A stretch of 64,000 bases of DNA, from assembly GCA_963210315.1 (NCBI GenBank), contig OY723294.1:1-64000 (forward strand), in the 5' to 3' direction. Below, piece by piece: positions 44,514 through 56,446 of this stretch; position 1 is the stretch's first letter; the number at the start of each line of letters is the position of its first letter. Made by a program: the position numbers and the translations under genes. Source of the DNA: Rhynchopus euleeides. Its lineage: Eukaryota; Euglenozoa; Diplonemea; Diplonemida; Diplonemidae. The notes under the pieces are model-generated. The model was not told the DNA's origin. It searched no databases and was given only the letters and a program-made list of their open reading frames with translations.

Positions 44514-46883
44514 CTAGTCACGCCACTCAGCTTTGCACACTGCCGCAATGAAGCTGAAGCGGTCTGTGATCTCGTCAATCACCTTGGACAGCGGCTTGCC
44601 CCCACCGTGCCCAGCGTCAATTTCAACCTTCGCCATCAGAGGTTGTTCCTGGTTGCCGCAGTGATGCTGCAGCTCTGCCAGGTATTTGAAGGTGTGCAGT
44701 GGCGCCACCCTGTCGTCGTGATCGCCCGTCTGGCACAGGATAGCGGGGTACTTCTTGTTGGCGCTGATGTTGTGCAGTGGTGAGTACTTCAGGATGTAGT
44801 CGAAGTCCTCTTTCTTGTCTGTGTGTGTGTGGTCATTGTGGATCAGCCACGCAGCTCCCGAAGGAGGTGTGGCGAAGATGCAATTTGTTGAAGCATACCG
44901 GGGTCGCCAAAGTCGCAGCGCCACGTCGCCCCAATGGTGAACTTGTGGAAGCGCAGCATGTCCATCACACCGACACCTGCAACACCACAGCCGAAACGCT
45001 CCGGTGCCATGTTTGCACAGGCAGCAACCAGAGTACCGCCGTTTGAGGCACCGTACAAGGCAAGCTTGTCGGGGCGCGTGATCTGTGACGGTGTGTTGGG
45101 CACTGGCCAGAAACAAGTGACATACCCCATTGTCCTGAAGCCACTCTGCAGCCCCGAGGAAGTCATCAAAGCTGTTAATTTTGTTGTGCATCGACCCGCC
45201 CTTCCACCATTCTTCCCCATACTCCCCACCGCCGCGGATGTTGACCTGCACGTAGACACCACGCAGGTTGTTGAGGAACACGAGGCGAGACGCGCTGAAG
45301 TAGATCGTCTCACTGACGTGGAATCCGCCATAGCCGTACATCATCGTCAGGTTGCTCCCGTCACGCTTCATGTCTTTGCGGTAGGTGATGAACATCGGGA
45401 CGCGCGTGCCGTCTTTCGAGGTGAAGAAGACCTGATCCACCACGAACTGGGAGGAGTCGAACCCCTTGATCTTGTCCTCATGCCACAACACGCTGTTCGG
45501 TGCTGGGTTGCAGTCCGTCTCCAGGTTGAAGGAATAGATCTTCTTGGGGAAGGTGATGGACGTCACCGAGTAGAACACGTGTGGGTGCTTTTCGCTGCTG
45601 GACCACGACACGCTGCCCAGCTCCAGTGGCACTTCTGTACGTTTGCTGAGGTCGCTGAGATGGCTGACGTACACCACATCCTTCACATCCTTCAGATACC
45701 CGATGAAGAAGGCGTCGTTGTAACCAAAGTCACACCAGTCCAGCACCGAGCTCTCCTCCTCGATCACAACCTTCTTGCTGTCAGGCTTTGCGATATCGAT
45801 GGTGATGACCTTCTTGTTACCCGCATTCTCTGTGGTCATGAAGTAGAACAGGGTGCCCCTGTTGCCGATGTAGTCATACGACCACGAGAACTCGTCAATC
45901 AGCTTGGTCACCGACGACTGGTCAAACGAACGGAGGTCGATGTCCTTCAGGTTGATGTACCAAAACTTGTTCTCCGGGTCGCACCCCTTCGCCACTGAAA
46001 TGATGCAGTAGCACCCATCGTCAGTCACAGACGCACCGTACAGGACAGTGGGGGTCGCCTCGTCGAAGTACACCAGCGGGTCCTGGTCCTGCTTGTCCCC
46101 CAGGTAGTGGTACATCAGGCGCTGCTTCGTCGCCGCCTCCGTCTCGCTCCCCAGGTCGGCGTCACCGTCCTTCTTCCCCTCAGCGATCTTCGGGAGGGGA
46201 TACCGCGCGTAGAAGAAGCCCTTCCCGTCGTGGGTCCAGGACAGCCCGCTGTACTTCACCCACTCCACCTTGTCAGGGAGGTCCTCCAGCGTGGTGCAGT
46301 CCTTCACATACACCACCGACCAGTCGGTCCCCTTTTTGCTGAGACCGAAGGCGACGTGCTTCCCCGACTCCGCCCATGCCATGCGCGAGATGGACGTGGT
46401 GCCATCCTCAGAAAGGGTGTTGGGGTCGAGGAACACCCTTGCCTCCTCCTCCTTGTTGAAGATGTCCTTCTTCTGGAACAGGACCGACTGGTTCTGCAGC
46501 CCTGTGTTGTACCAGTAGTACCAATACGGCCCCTTCTTGAAGGGGATGCCGTGCTTTGGGTAGTCGATCTGCGCGTTAATCTTCTCACGCATCTTGCTGC
46601 GGAACGGCACCTCCTTGTCGATGAACCCATCCACCACCTTGTTCTGCGCACACACCCACTCCTTCACCTCGGGTGCGTCGGGGTCCTCCATCCATCGGTA
46701 CGGATCGGGATGAGCCTTGCCATGGAGCTCCTCAGTGAAGTCGCTCCGCCGCGCCTTTGGATATTCGAAACCCATATGCCTCCCTGCTCTGGAGGCTTGC
46801 AGTGGGCGGGGGCTCGAGAAGCACCGGGGGCGGAGGGGGGCAGATGCTTTAGATAAAAAACGGGTTCGCGTAGCAAGTGACAT
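44514..46883 (-). CDS. POP: Prolyl oligopeptidase (S9A) with putative mitochondrial presequence
   Basis: Three exons (46883-45126, 45082-44899, 44818-44514) give 748 residues. Introns are 43 nt (phase 0) and 80 nt (phase 1). The core from [13 protein letters not shown] onward is about 710 residues, the usual family length: propeller ([24 protein letters not shown]) and alpha/beta hydrolase ([10 protein letters not shown], nucleophile Ser599 in YGASNGG, GDHDDRV, catalytic His718 in DAGHGGGK). The enzyme cleaves short peptides after proline. The first 37 residues ([20 protein letters not shown] and on) are rich in Arg and Ser without acid residues, like a mitochondrial presequence, whereas the enzyme is normally cytosolic. 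Translation could also start at the internal Met38. Confidence 0.92.
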   Translation of the reverse strand: MSLATRTRFLSKASAPLRPRCFSSPRPLQASRAGRHMGFEYPKARRSDFTEELHGKAHPDPYRWMEDPDAPEVKEWVCAQNKVVDGFIDKEVPFRSKMREKINAQIDYPKHGIPFKKGPYWYYWYNTGLQNQSVLFQKKDIFNKEEEARVFLDPNTLSEDGTTSISRMAWAESGKHVAFGLSKKGTDWSVVYVKDCTTLEDLPDKVEWVKYSGLSWTHDGKGFFYARYPLPKIAEGKKDGDADLGSETEAATKQRLMYHYLGDKQDQDPLVYFDEATPTVLYGASVTDDGCYCIISVAKGCDPENKFWYINLKDIDLRSFDQSSVTKLIDEFSWSYDYIGNRGTLFYFMTTENAGNKKVITIDIAKPDSKKVVIEEESSVLDWCDFGYNDAFFIGYLKDVKDVVYVSHLSDLSKRTEVPLELGSVSWSSSEKHPHVFYSVTSITFPKKIYSFNLETDCNPAPNSVLWHEDKIKGFDSSQFVVDQVFFTSKDGTRVPMFITYRKDMKRDGSNLTMMYGYGGFHVSETIYFSASRLVFLNNLRGVYVQVNIRGGGEYGEEWWKGGSMHNKINSFDDFLGAAEWLQDNGVCHLFLASAQHTVTDHAPRQACLVRCLKRRYSGCCLCKHGTGAFRLWCCRCRCDGHAALPQVHHWGDVALRLWRPRYASTNCIFATPPSGAAWLIHNDHTHTDKKEDFDYILKYSPLHNISANKKYPAILCQTGDHDDRVAPLHTFKYLAELQHHCGNQEQPLMAKVEIDAGHGGGKPLSKVIDEITDRFSFIAAVCKAEWRD

Positions 46884-48761
46884 TGGGCACTTTCTGGCTT
46901 GCTTTCCTGTCAGATCCGCGACGAGGGTGTGTCGCCACCCTCCCCAGCACGGGGAGTTACCCGGGCCACGTGGGGTGTTGGGAGGAAGTGTGGCGTGATC
47001 TGCACTGGATGTATTCAGCGGTCCAAGAGAGAACAGGGGGAGGGTGCCCCGCCTGATAAGCAGTCCAAACCAAATCGGGGGAGGCGGGTGTTGGGAGGGT
47101 GGGTGGGTGGGGCAGGGAGAGGGCCTCAGAGAGAGAGAGAGAGAGGGTGGTTTGCCGTCAGCCGGAGCGTTACAGACGCAGCGACACGTCACATAATTAC
47201 CGTGGTGTTTTTTTGCACAAAACTCCCCCACCCCGTGTCCGCCAGCGATGTGGCTGCTGGGGAAGAAGGAGGAGAGAGAGAGAGAGAGAGAGAGAGAGCG
47301 GGGGGCGGGCACGAGGGCAAAAGAAGATCTAATCCCATGCCCTCACCACCACCACCACCCCGCGCATTTCATTCCCGTCGCCGATTGTGTTCAGCTGTCT
47401 GGCTGGACCCTCTCAGAGAAAACCCTCGTGCTCGGGGTGTCTGTTGACCGGCACATAGATGCAGTGTGGATGCAGGCCACCCCCATTGCATCCAGTCTTT
47501 TCGATTATTGGCAACATGCTGCAATCGGAGAAGCACGAACACCCCACGTGGACCACTCCTAGCAGCCCAGGCAGGGGCAGAAACAGTTGTAACGTCCGAT
47601 ATCATAGTAGGAGATACCCCGTTCGCATATTGTACCAAAAGGGCCCGTCTTGGCATCCTGCAGCTGCCTACAGCTACCCCGCAGGCGCTAGGACGGACAT
47701 AAGAACGCAACCAACTGACCCGACAGAACAGTGACGTTCTTCTGAAGAGAAAACACGGTCAGGGGCGGGTCACCTCCGAGTGCCTGAGCGCGACAGGAAG
47801 GGGGCAGAGCAGGTGGGGCTGTGGGTGGAGCCTCCACGGCTGGAATGCACGTTGCAACACACACAGCTAGGGGTGGGGTGGGAGACAGGCAAAGGGGAGA
47901 AAGAAAGAGGGGGCTTGCTGCATGGCTGTGCATCTTCAGGGCTTCGCGCCGTGTGGTTCGCGAAATATGGTATGGGTGTGTGCGTGCCGCCCACCCGTCT
48001 GCTCCTCCCCCATGCATGGGCTGCCGTGAGGCACAAAAGCAAGACATCTTTCCAAACGCTGCGCTCTGCTTCCAAAGACAGAGAGTGTGCAGGCTCTAAC
48101 ACAAAATAACGAAAAAGGGGGCGGGGGAGGTGGATTTTTGGGTGTTTGGAAGGGGTTGCACGGCAGAAACCAGAAGAAACGTCAATAATCCGCCACTACT
48201 GAGTGACTACCCGCAACACCACGAGTGTGGACATTTCCGTCTCCCTCATAATAATGTTTGCGACAACAGCGCCATCGTAGGTTGCATCCTCTCCATCATC
48301 ATGGGATCCGAAGCACCAATCAACAAGACGCTCTCACAGTGTACAACCAGCTGCGTCGCAGTAGTGTAGATGCAGCAGCGCATTCGACGGTCAGGTCAAT
48401 CACATCCAGCGTAGACTCTGACGTGCGCATTGTTATATCCCTTAGCCCCCCCACCCCCACCCAAGTACTGTACACCCCCACACCCGAAAGCAAAAAAAAG
48501 AGCAAAACACCATGTTTTGCCACCCGAATGGGCCCTCAACAACTTTGTACGGCCCCTCCAGCGTCCGCCCTCCCTCCCCAATACTCCCCACCCCGGCCCC
48601 AGCTGCAGCGGGCAATACTCTCGAACAGTTCTATCTCATAATTCTATAACAATTATAGGGGCCCGAAGGTACCGGTGCGTGGATAGCCTGCATCAGAAGA
48701 GGGCTATGGGGAGGTTTCACTTTGTGGGGGACAGGGGGGAGCGCTGCTGCCAGCCTTCACC
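46884..48761. other. Intergenic region with two GA microsatellites
   Basis: No gene was found in about 1.9 kb. GA/AG microsatellites lie at about 47129-47146 and 47270-47299. The rest is pyrimidine- and purine-rich low-complexity sequence with short chance frames. Confidence 0.6.
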
Positions 48762-51591
48762 TTACGCGTTGTCAAGCTCCTCAATCTCCGCCTGTGTGTG
48801 CCGGGTGATATCAGGCGCGTGGATCACACAACACAAGACAGACAGATGGGCCACACACCACAACAAGAACAGCCCCCCCACCCCACACCCCCACCTCCCC
48901 AACATTTCCATACCATCAGACGCGCGATCCTCTCAGAGCGTGTCTCGTTACGAGGCGGCTCCGGCTCTGCAGGAGGCGGGTCGTCGTCCCCCCCCCCCTG
49001 CTGCTCCTGCGACCTGCCGCGCTGGCCCGCCAGGAAGGCGCGTGCCTCCTCCACCTCACGGCGCGCCATCTCTGCCAGGGCCGATGCGGTGGGCAGCCCG
49101 TCGGGGCCTGTCTCGGGCACATAAGCCTCGCCCTCCTCCTCGTCATCGTCACCGCCGTAGGCAGCACGCGGTGTGGTGCGTGGGATTGAGGTTTCACGCA
49201 TCTCACGCTGCCCAGGCGCGGCAGGCGCCTTCGGCGCCTGGCGTGCCGGTAGCCGTGTGGCGCCCGATGCAGAGCTGGGGACCCTGCGCTGGGTGGGAGG
49301 CGACCCGGCGAGAGGCCCCGGCACAGGCACCGCCTTGGTCTGCTCACGGAGCTGCGTCAGGTCGGGTGGCGGCGAGGAGTCGGCCTCCGCAGGGGCGGCA
49401 GGTTCGAGGGAGCTGCTGGTCCACCCTGCGCTGTATTCCACCATCGACACCTTGGGCGGGGGGAGGCGCTCGTGGAGGTCTTTGTGTGGCTTGATGAAGG
49501 CGTCGCCTGCGCTGGCGACGAGGGTGTCGCCGTTGCTGATGGCGCCCACATCCGTGAGGACCTGCCCCAGGGTGTTGTAGATGTAGTCCACCTTCCTGCT
49601 GCACTGGTTCCAACGCAGCTCCCTCGCAAGCATGGTCTTGACGGAGCCGATTGTTTTGAACGTCGGGCGGATGGTGACAGTCGTGCAGGGTATGGAGTCA
49701 CTCCACAGGCTGCCGTACACACCATTCTCGAAGATCTTCACAACGCGGTTCCCGCTGGAGGTGCTGCGCGTCGCAGGCGAGCGTGTCGGTGTTGCTCCAG
49801 GGCGTGGCCGCTGCGGTGTTGCCTTGGCAGGGGTGCTCTCCACAGGGGGTGTGTCCGCAGCAGGGTCGGCGTGCTTGGGCTTGTCCTTGTGGAAGCGTGG
49901 CAGCGGCACGCCAGGCGGGATGAACGAATCGCCCCAAGATGCAACGAGGTTGTCCTGTTGGTGGGTGGGTGGTGCAGCGGGGCAGGGCAGCACATACCCC
50001 GTCTTTGATTTCCGCGATGTCTGTGATCTCTGCACCGTCCTCGTTGTAGAGGCAGTCGACGCTGCGCTTCATCTGGTGCCACTGCAGCTCGCGTGTTGCT
50101 GTCGTGAGCACACTGCGCAAGCTCCTGTGCACCTGCCGGATCACGAAGTTCTTGAACGGCACAGTGTCAACTGTTGAGCCGTACTGCCCATTCTCCCACA
50201 AACGCACCGTCTTCGTCGAGGAAGATGTCGCAACGCGAGGTGCAGGACGTGCCCGCGACATTGTCGCCACCTTCGGAAGATTCTCACTGGTGGGCGCTGG
50301 CTTCTTCCCGGGGCTCGCACTCCTGTTGCTGCCAGAGAGCTCGTTGGCCCTGCGGAAGAGCCCGTGTGCTGGCTTGCACTTGAAGTACGATTTGCCGTTG
50401 ACTGTGCCGTCGTTCTGCATCAGTTGTGTGTTGTGTGCGCGTGACTCTACAGAACCATACCTTCCCATCTGCACTGGACAGCTCCAGACCGGCCCACTCG
50501 CCCTCAGCGAACTCCGTGGCCCCCACATACTGGACAGTCGCAGGGACCGTCTTGCCTGCGAGTGAGATCAGCACACGCTGCCCCACCTTGACGGGGGGCA
50601 CGGCTGCTGGTGCGCTGGAGGTGCTGGGCGTCACCGCAGACTTCGACCGCGACTTCGCAATGTCACGCGGCTTCGCCGGGCCCCGCTCCTTCTCCTCATC
50701 AGGCTTCTTGACCTCGACGCGCGCACGCAGGCCCACAGGCGCTTCCCTCGGGCCCTCCCCCTCCTTGTCAGCAGGCTTCGCACCCCTCGCCCCCAGCATC
50801 GCCACACGGGGTGGCCCACGCTGCGGGGGCTCTGGCTTGGAGCTCAGCTTCAGCTCCAGGCATGCCAGCGTGAAGAAGCGCCTGAGGGGCGGTGGGGCAG
50901 TGGCAGTCGAAATGTACATCATGTGACCCCGCATGTAACCCCGCGTGCGCACTCCGCTTTTCATTCGGGCACATAACACACGAACCGGTGCGGCAAACCC
51001 GAAGCACACCCAATCACCCTTCACGCCGAGGCGTGACCCCTCCCCCCCCATGCATATCAACCAAACACAAACAACATACGTTTCACCGTCGAGGAACTTG
51101 AGATCAGCCCCTCTCTGGCCCTCACCCAGCAGGGGGTACGCCTTCACCACCTTGCCCTTCTCCCCGCAGTACAGCTCCTTGGTGCGGTCGTTGACCGTGG
51201 TGAGGGAGGACTCGCTGCGGATCAGCTGCACATCTTCCTTCACATACACAGGGATGCCCTCCACCAGCTCCGTGTCGCCGAGGCGCAGCGGCTCCACCTG
51301 CTGCGGGGCAAGCAGTGAGGGGATGGGCGCGTCGCTCCGCGGCTGTGCCTGTGGGGGGGACGCGGTTGCCTCCAGCTGCCCCTCCGGCCTGCTCCCCATG
51401 CGGCTCATGAGGACGTTCACCCTCGCGCGGTCCTTCATCATCCTGGCGCGCTGCAGCTTCATCTCGCCCTTCTCGCGCATCACATCCGCGTCCATCGTGT
51501 TCACCTCCTGCTGCTGCAGACCGCGCGCCCGCCGAAGCTGGCGCAGCTCCTCCTCAATCTGCATTTGTCGCACCCCCAAAGGCTCGGCCAT
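48762..51591 (-). CDS. CAP-Gly plus tandem doublecortin (DCX) microtubule-binding protein
   Basis: Five exons (51591-51080, 50881-50461, 50414-49998, 49954-48914, 48791-48762) give 806 residues; introns are 198, 46, 43 and 122 nt. Residues 1-70 are coiled coil. About 100-180 form an unassigned small domain (GIPVYVKEDVQLIR, YCGEKGKVVKAYPL). CAP-Gly spans about 265-335 (KVGQRVLISL, GEWAGLELSS, then NDGTVNGKSYFKCKP after splicing). DCX1 is at about 365-460 (VRLWENGQYGS, then DGDNLVASWGDSFI across an intron) and DCX2 at about 519-605 (VKIFENGVYGSLW, GDTLVASAGDAFI). The C-terminus is Pro- and Glu-rich and ends AEIEELDNA from a 30-nt exon. CAP-Gly and DCX both bind tubulin; the combination suggests a stable-microtubule or cytoskeletal linker. 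I know no described protein with this order. Confidence 0.83.
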
Positions 51592-53264
51592 CTTGCCGCC
51601 GCGGGGTATGCCTGAGATTGGGAGGTTGGAGGTGATGTGTGTGTGTGTGTGTGTGTCGCCCGATTGGGTGCCCGCCTTCCTCTCTGCCACCAGTGTTCGA
51701 TTTGCGGCTTCACCGGCCACCAGCCCCTCCCCAACAAGCAGCTGATCTCGCTGTGTAAGGCGTTCGACCACCTTGCCAGTGCGATGACAAGGAGGCCCCC
51801 CACAAGAAGAGAACTCTGAGCGACCTGGCGCTACGGGCCAAAAAAAACTCGACGAAGCGCCGCCGGAGAGCGAGGCTGTGCCGCAGACGCCTGCCCCACC
51901 CAACCCATCGCCGCCGATGTTGGAATCGCGCGACTGGTGGAAGGGGAGATGGCGACTGGGAACCAGGAGGAGACGTCGGCTGAAGTGCTGCAGGAGACAC
52001 TACTCAAGGAGCGCGAACACCCGAGAGGGTACACCACCACTACTACCGGCCCCACACGCACGAGCTGTACGCCTTCGTCGAGGCGGTGCTGATGTGGGAC
52101 TACGAGGGGCCCGGGGGCTCGGATGCACCCGCTGAGCCCTTCCCCGCCCCAGCGAGCTAGTCCACCCCGGAGGACAGGACGGGGTTTGCCGCGTTGGTTT
52201 GGAGAAACAGGGCGGGGTGGAGGTGGTGGGGGGGGGGGGCGAGAAACTTACCTGGAACAATGGCACCCCTCGTGATCAGGGCAGCAACAGCAGCAAGCGT
52301 GCCATGCTCGAAACTAAGAAAAGATGGGGCGGGAGGAGGAGGGAGAAGGGGGGGGCGGGGGAGGGCATTCTGTAACCCAGTGAGGGGGGGCGGCAACCCG
52401 CACACCGATACCCGCAATCCCTTTTGCGCGTCCCTTTTTACATTACATCAGCACCGCGGGCTGGCCCGTCAGGAGGGGTGGTGCTTCGGGGCGGGTGCGT
52501 ATGCGTTCATACCAGTTTCTTTTAAGGTAAGAGTGAGGGTGTGCCTGTGCCATGTTTCCACACCGGCAGAAGTGTCTGAGAACAGAAAAACAATGGCGCC
52601 GTGCACGTTTGGTTTCCTTTTGCTTTCTTTTGCGCAACACGCACACACCCCTCACGCCCCCGTTGCCTTCAAAACCCCCCCGTCAGGGGTGAGAACCACA
52701 ACCACAACCACAACCACTCCACACCCTCCCGTTGGCAATGCTGGGGGAGCGGGTCGGCATCAAACAGAAGTCCACGAAAGACCCGCTGCCCGAGAGCCTG
52801 ACACGCCATCCAATCCATCGCCTTCGACACACACCCCACCCCACCCCACCGCCCCCCAAACCACCCGCTGCTGTCTCCTGCTCAGCCACGCAGGCCTTCA
52901 CGATATCGCACCACTTCTGGTTGGCGTGCCTCCGTGCACCACCCCTCTCGTGTAACGGCCAGCTCATGCGGAAGGCAATCTCCCCACCAGGGCGATACCG
53001 AGACATCCACCGGGCACCCTGAAGGGCGACCCCTGTCATGTGCAGAACGAATGGTTTACCTTTGAGGCACGGTGCGTGTCTCTCTTCTCCGGATGCGGGA
53101 ACAGCTCTCGAAAAACGAAGATCAATAATGGGAGCAGCGTGCCGAAGGCGAGGCACGTCTGGGCGACGGAAAACAGAATGTGACGGAACGGAACGGCAAA
53201 GCGGGATCATGGATAAGTTGGTACTCTAGTCGATGTGGATGGTGCGGTAGAGCGGGGGGGGATT
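51592..53264. other. Intergenic region, a TG microsatellite, no supported gene
   Basis: About 1.7 kb. A TG run lies at about 51637-51656. A plus-strand frame ending at 52160 (HELYAFVEAVLMWDYEGPG) reads protein-like for about 45 codons but has no start or partner exon that I can support. G-rich runs occur at 52228-52239 and 52349-52364. Confidence 0.4.
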
Positions 53265-55109
53265 TTACTGAACCCCTTCGAGCTCCCGGAGGCGGTCGTC
53301 CTTGCGTGCGCGCATCTTTTTCAGCTTGGCCTTGATGCTCTTCACCTTTTTGATGTCACCGATCTTGCGCGCCTTTTCTTCTGCCTCGGCGTATTCGCGC
53401 TCCTCCTCCAGCTCGCTCTCGACCCTCTGCACAATCTCCTCCAGCTCTGTTGCTGCGCAGGTGCGGCAGTTGCCTGCGTTGTATTTGCCAGGGTCTTCTT
53501 GGCAGATGTTTTCTGGGACTCGGGGTACGCAGGCGCCGATGGTGACATCCCAAGTGCACATGACGCTGCCGACGTTGCACTCGCTCTCCTTCATGATCTC
53601 GTCGCACATCTCACGGCCCTCTGACACGGTGACGCCAACGAACATGCCATCGCGTGTCAGTGTTGCAAGAGGCCTCGTTTCGTTCACACGGAACTGCTTC
53701 CGGAAAGTAATCATCTTGTGCTGCTTCCCGGTCGGGGACAGCCTGAAGCTCGGCGAGCACGTCGTGGAGTGCCAGCCCTCCTGCACCAGGACCGCAGGCA
53801 GGCCACCGTTGGTCTTCGCCGAGCAGGGGGTGCAGTACTCGACGTGGATGAATACGTTGCACATGCGGTCCTTACACTTCAGCATCAGCTGCGTCCCCTC
53901 CTTGAGAGAGTGCCGTGGCACAAAAGTCTGGCTCTTGCCTGCTGTCAGGACTGTGCTGGAGATCATGAAGTCCGGGACATGCTCGTACCTGCTGCCCAGG
54001 AGGTACTGCCAAGCGGGCATCCCGTTCCGCGTCTCCACAGGTTCGAAGTCAATCATCGGCTTCGTGAAGATCTTGCTGCGCTCCACATCTGGTGTGGGTG
54101 TAAACTTCGTGGTGGTGTCCCCCGCCCCGCCGTCGTCATTCGGGGGCGGCACGGCCGGGAGGGACCACAGCTCCTCGTCCGTGGTGATAATCCACGCCGT
54201 GTCGTTGAGCACAGTGATGCTCTTCGGGGGGCTGTCGAACGACGTCTCTGCGATGTGGAAGGGCTTCACCGGATCCATCACGCACACAACGTAGAGCTTC
54301 TTATCCGACACGACGTACACATTCCCGCCAAACCACCACAGGTCCACCACGGGGTAGTCGAACTTCACCTTGGCCATCTCCTGGATCAGCTCTGGGATGG
54401 CCGTGAGGTAGACACGCATCGTGTTTCCCACACCCACGTAGATAAACTCGAGGAAGGACGTCATGGCCGCAGGGACACGCGGCGTGGATGTTGACGACCG
54501 GAGCTGATACTTCGGCTGCTTCTTCGTGGGGTCGAGCACCATGATGTACGCCTCACTGGTCCCTGCGAACACAATCCCGCGCGATACCGTGATGTGCACC
54601 ACGCGCCCCTTCTTCAGGATCAATCTGTTAATCTCCTCCGGGCTGCCAATGGCCGCAATGTCGTAAAGCACGGCAAGCGACTCCATCGGATCGCTAGTAT
54701 GGCAGAACACATACAGGTGTTCTCCGCACGGCGCAGCAAACGCCGCGTTTGCAACATTGATCTCCGCCTTCCGCGAGAAGGGGTGCCGCTGGGCATAGAT
54801 GGACACCCCCTCCTCCGTCACGACGTAAGTATAATACTCCCCGTGGTGCACGCTCTTCGCATTCTCAGACCCCTTCAGATACCCAACGACACGCGGCCTG
54901 GGCTTTGTCTTATACTTCCTCCCCGCAGACAGCACCCGCACCTTCAGGTCCTCCGATGTGACGTACAGAAAGCCGTTAGCGGAGGTGATCGCCTCTCCAG
55001 AGTCTACCTTCGTGGAGCTGGACACATCGAGGAAGCCTGCCGCAGCCCATGCCTGCAGAGGCAGGGAGAGCAGGAGCAGCACAGCGCAGAGAGGGGCGCG
55101 GCACAGCAT
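53265..55109 (-). CDS. Secreted/ectodomain beta-propeller protein with Cys-rich module and coiled-coil tail (paralogue A)
   Basis: A single exon of 614 residues. It has a clear signal peptide (MLCRAPLCAVLLLLSLPLQAWA). About 25-320 is a repeat region of LVIVD/propeller type with recurring YVV-like strands (LYVVCVMDPVKPFHIAETSF). About 370-555 is a Cys-rich part with CTPCSAKTNGGLPAVL, MCDEIMKESEC and NCRTC. The last 60 residues form a charged coiled coil (ELEEEREYAEAEEKARKIGD). No membrane anchor is seen, so export or lumenal residence is likely. It is a diverged tandem paralogue of the gene at 56447-58096, sharing the NGGLP Cys motif and the FVG motif (RDGMFVGVTV, KDAMFVGMAM). I do not know the family. 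Confidence 0.75.
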   Translation of the reverse strand: MLCRAPLCAVLLLLSLPLQAWAAAGFLDVSSSTKVDSGEAITSANGFLYVTSEDLKVRVLSAGRKYKTKPRPRVVGYLKGSENAKSVHHGEYYTYVVTEEGVSIYAQRHPFSRKAEINVANAAFAAPCGEHLYVFCHTSDPMESLAVLYDIAAIGSPEEINRLILKKGRVVHITVSRGIVFAGTSEAYIMVLDPTKKQPKYQLRSSTSTPRVPAAMTSFLEFIYVGVGNTMRVYLTAIPELIQEMAKVKFDYPVVDLWWFGGNVYVVSDKKLYVVCVMDPVKPFHIAETSFDSPPKSITVLNDTAWIITTDEELWSLPAVPPPNDDGGAGDTTTKFTPTPDVERSKIFTKPMIDFEPVETRNGMPAWQYLLGSRYEHVPDFMISSTVLTAGKSQTFVPRHSLKEGTQLMLKCKDRMCNVFIHVEYCTPCSAKTNGGLPAVLVQEGWHSTTCSPSFRLSPTGKQHKMITFRKQFRVNETRPLATLTRDGMFVGVTVSEGREMCDEIMKESECNVGSVMCTWDVTIGACVPRVPENICQEDPGKYNAGNCRTCAATELEEIVQRVESELEEEREYAEAEEKARKIGDIKKVKSIKAKLKKMRARKDDRLRELEGVQ

Positions 55110-56446
55110 CTGTGCCTGCAGGTGTGGCGGGCCTGCTCACGTCTGCTGGGTGGGTGGGGGTGAGAGACACATGCCTCAAAGCGTGATAAAGATAAGGCGC
55201 TGTTTGTGCGCCAAAAACCGAGCCACGTTGCGCCGCCTCCTTTGTCAAGAGGGGTGGGGTGGTGGCGGTGGCGGTAACGACGAAGAACCTACAGGCCGCA
55301 ACATCACGACTGACGCACTCCCACAGACCAGTGATTTTTCCGTGCCGGGGGGTTCTTGCCGTTGTTTCGCTGCTGTGTCGGGGACCCTCCCTTCCAAATC
55401 GACCGAAGGCAGCACTGTGTGTACGGAAGGAAACGGCCCCCACGTTAAAATAATACGCCCGCTGCACGACGAGCGGGGGTGTCACATTGTATGGCCTGCT
55501 GGGGAATTATCCTGTGTGGCAGGAATCTCTTCATTCGCGGGTTGGGGGCAACAACCGAAAAAGTCCCTCTCCGAAAAAGTAGAACAGAAAATGCGGGAAC
55601 AACGAGCCACACATGGCACCTGCCATACCGGCAGGTAGACGGAACAGAACTGCAGACAGAAACGGTGAGAACTTGAGGGTCTCGTATCTAAACAGTAGCC
55701 ACACAACGAGCGCTGACCCGCCGGGATGCAGGGGCAAACCGTGCAGGTGGGTGGAAGAAGTCGAGTCGCGGGATCGCGTCTCAGGTGGACCTCCCACGGC
55801 ACCCACCACACAATCGTAGGAAGGAAGTGGCCAAGAGGGAGAAGGGGGTGCAAAGGAAAGGCGTTGCACCGCCTCCCCGGCCAACAGAATATTGTGTCAC
55901 CAAACCGCCCCCCCCCCCCCCTCCCACTACCCCACCCCCACCACCCAATTCTTGGATTTGCTGACGGCTTTCACAGCACGGTTGCGGGAGTTGCGCACAA
56001 ACACCACAAGGAGGATTGTATTTCGTTCACTGTCGGTTCTCTTGGGAGCTCGGCTGCTCCTTCTCGAGGTTGTCGCTGTTGTTGACTCGTAACATGCGGC
56101 GTGCGCCACCGAAAATGTGTTGCTTTCAATTATTGACAACTGCAGCTGCAGCATAAGTCGGAGGCGGTACACCAGGACTGCTCGTCATGGCGTCTTGTTT
56201 CAGGCTTGCCGTGTTACGCCCCGCCATCTTCAGGCAGAACCATCAAGACCACCGGGCAACCCCCCACAGACTCCACGGCTTTCTTGTTTAGTGCAGGTCT
56301 CACCGAGCGAGCTCTGATGCCACCCTGCACTGTTTGTGTGACTGTTTGTGCAGACACACCCTGCCCCCCACCACACCCCCCAGCCTTGCAGAACCAAGGG
56401 GTGATTTCGGGTGACTCGAGCCGTGCCTATACATCCCCCTTCTGAC
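55110..56446. other. Intergenic region between the two secreted paralogues
   Basis: About 1.3 kb. A C run lies at about 55908-55922. No gene or repeat beyond low complexity was found. Confidence 0.5.

Noticed and set aside
51878-52160. Plus-strand gene exon ending HELYAFVEAVLMWDYEGPG
   Set aside because: About 45 codons read protein-like, but no start, splice partner or family was found and it lies opposite to the gene cluster.
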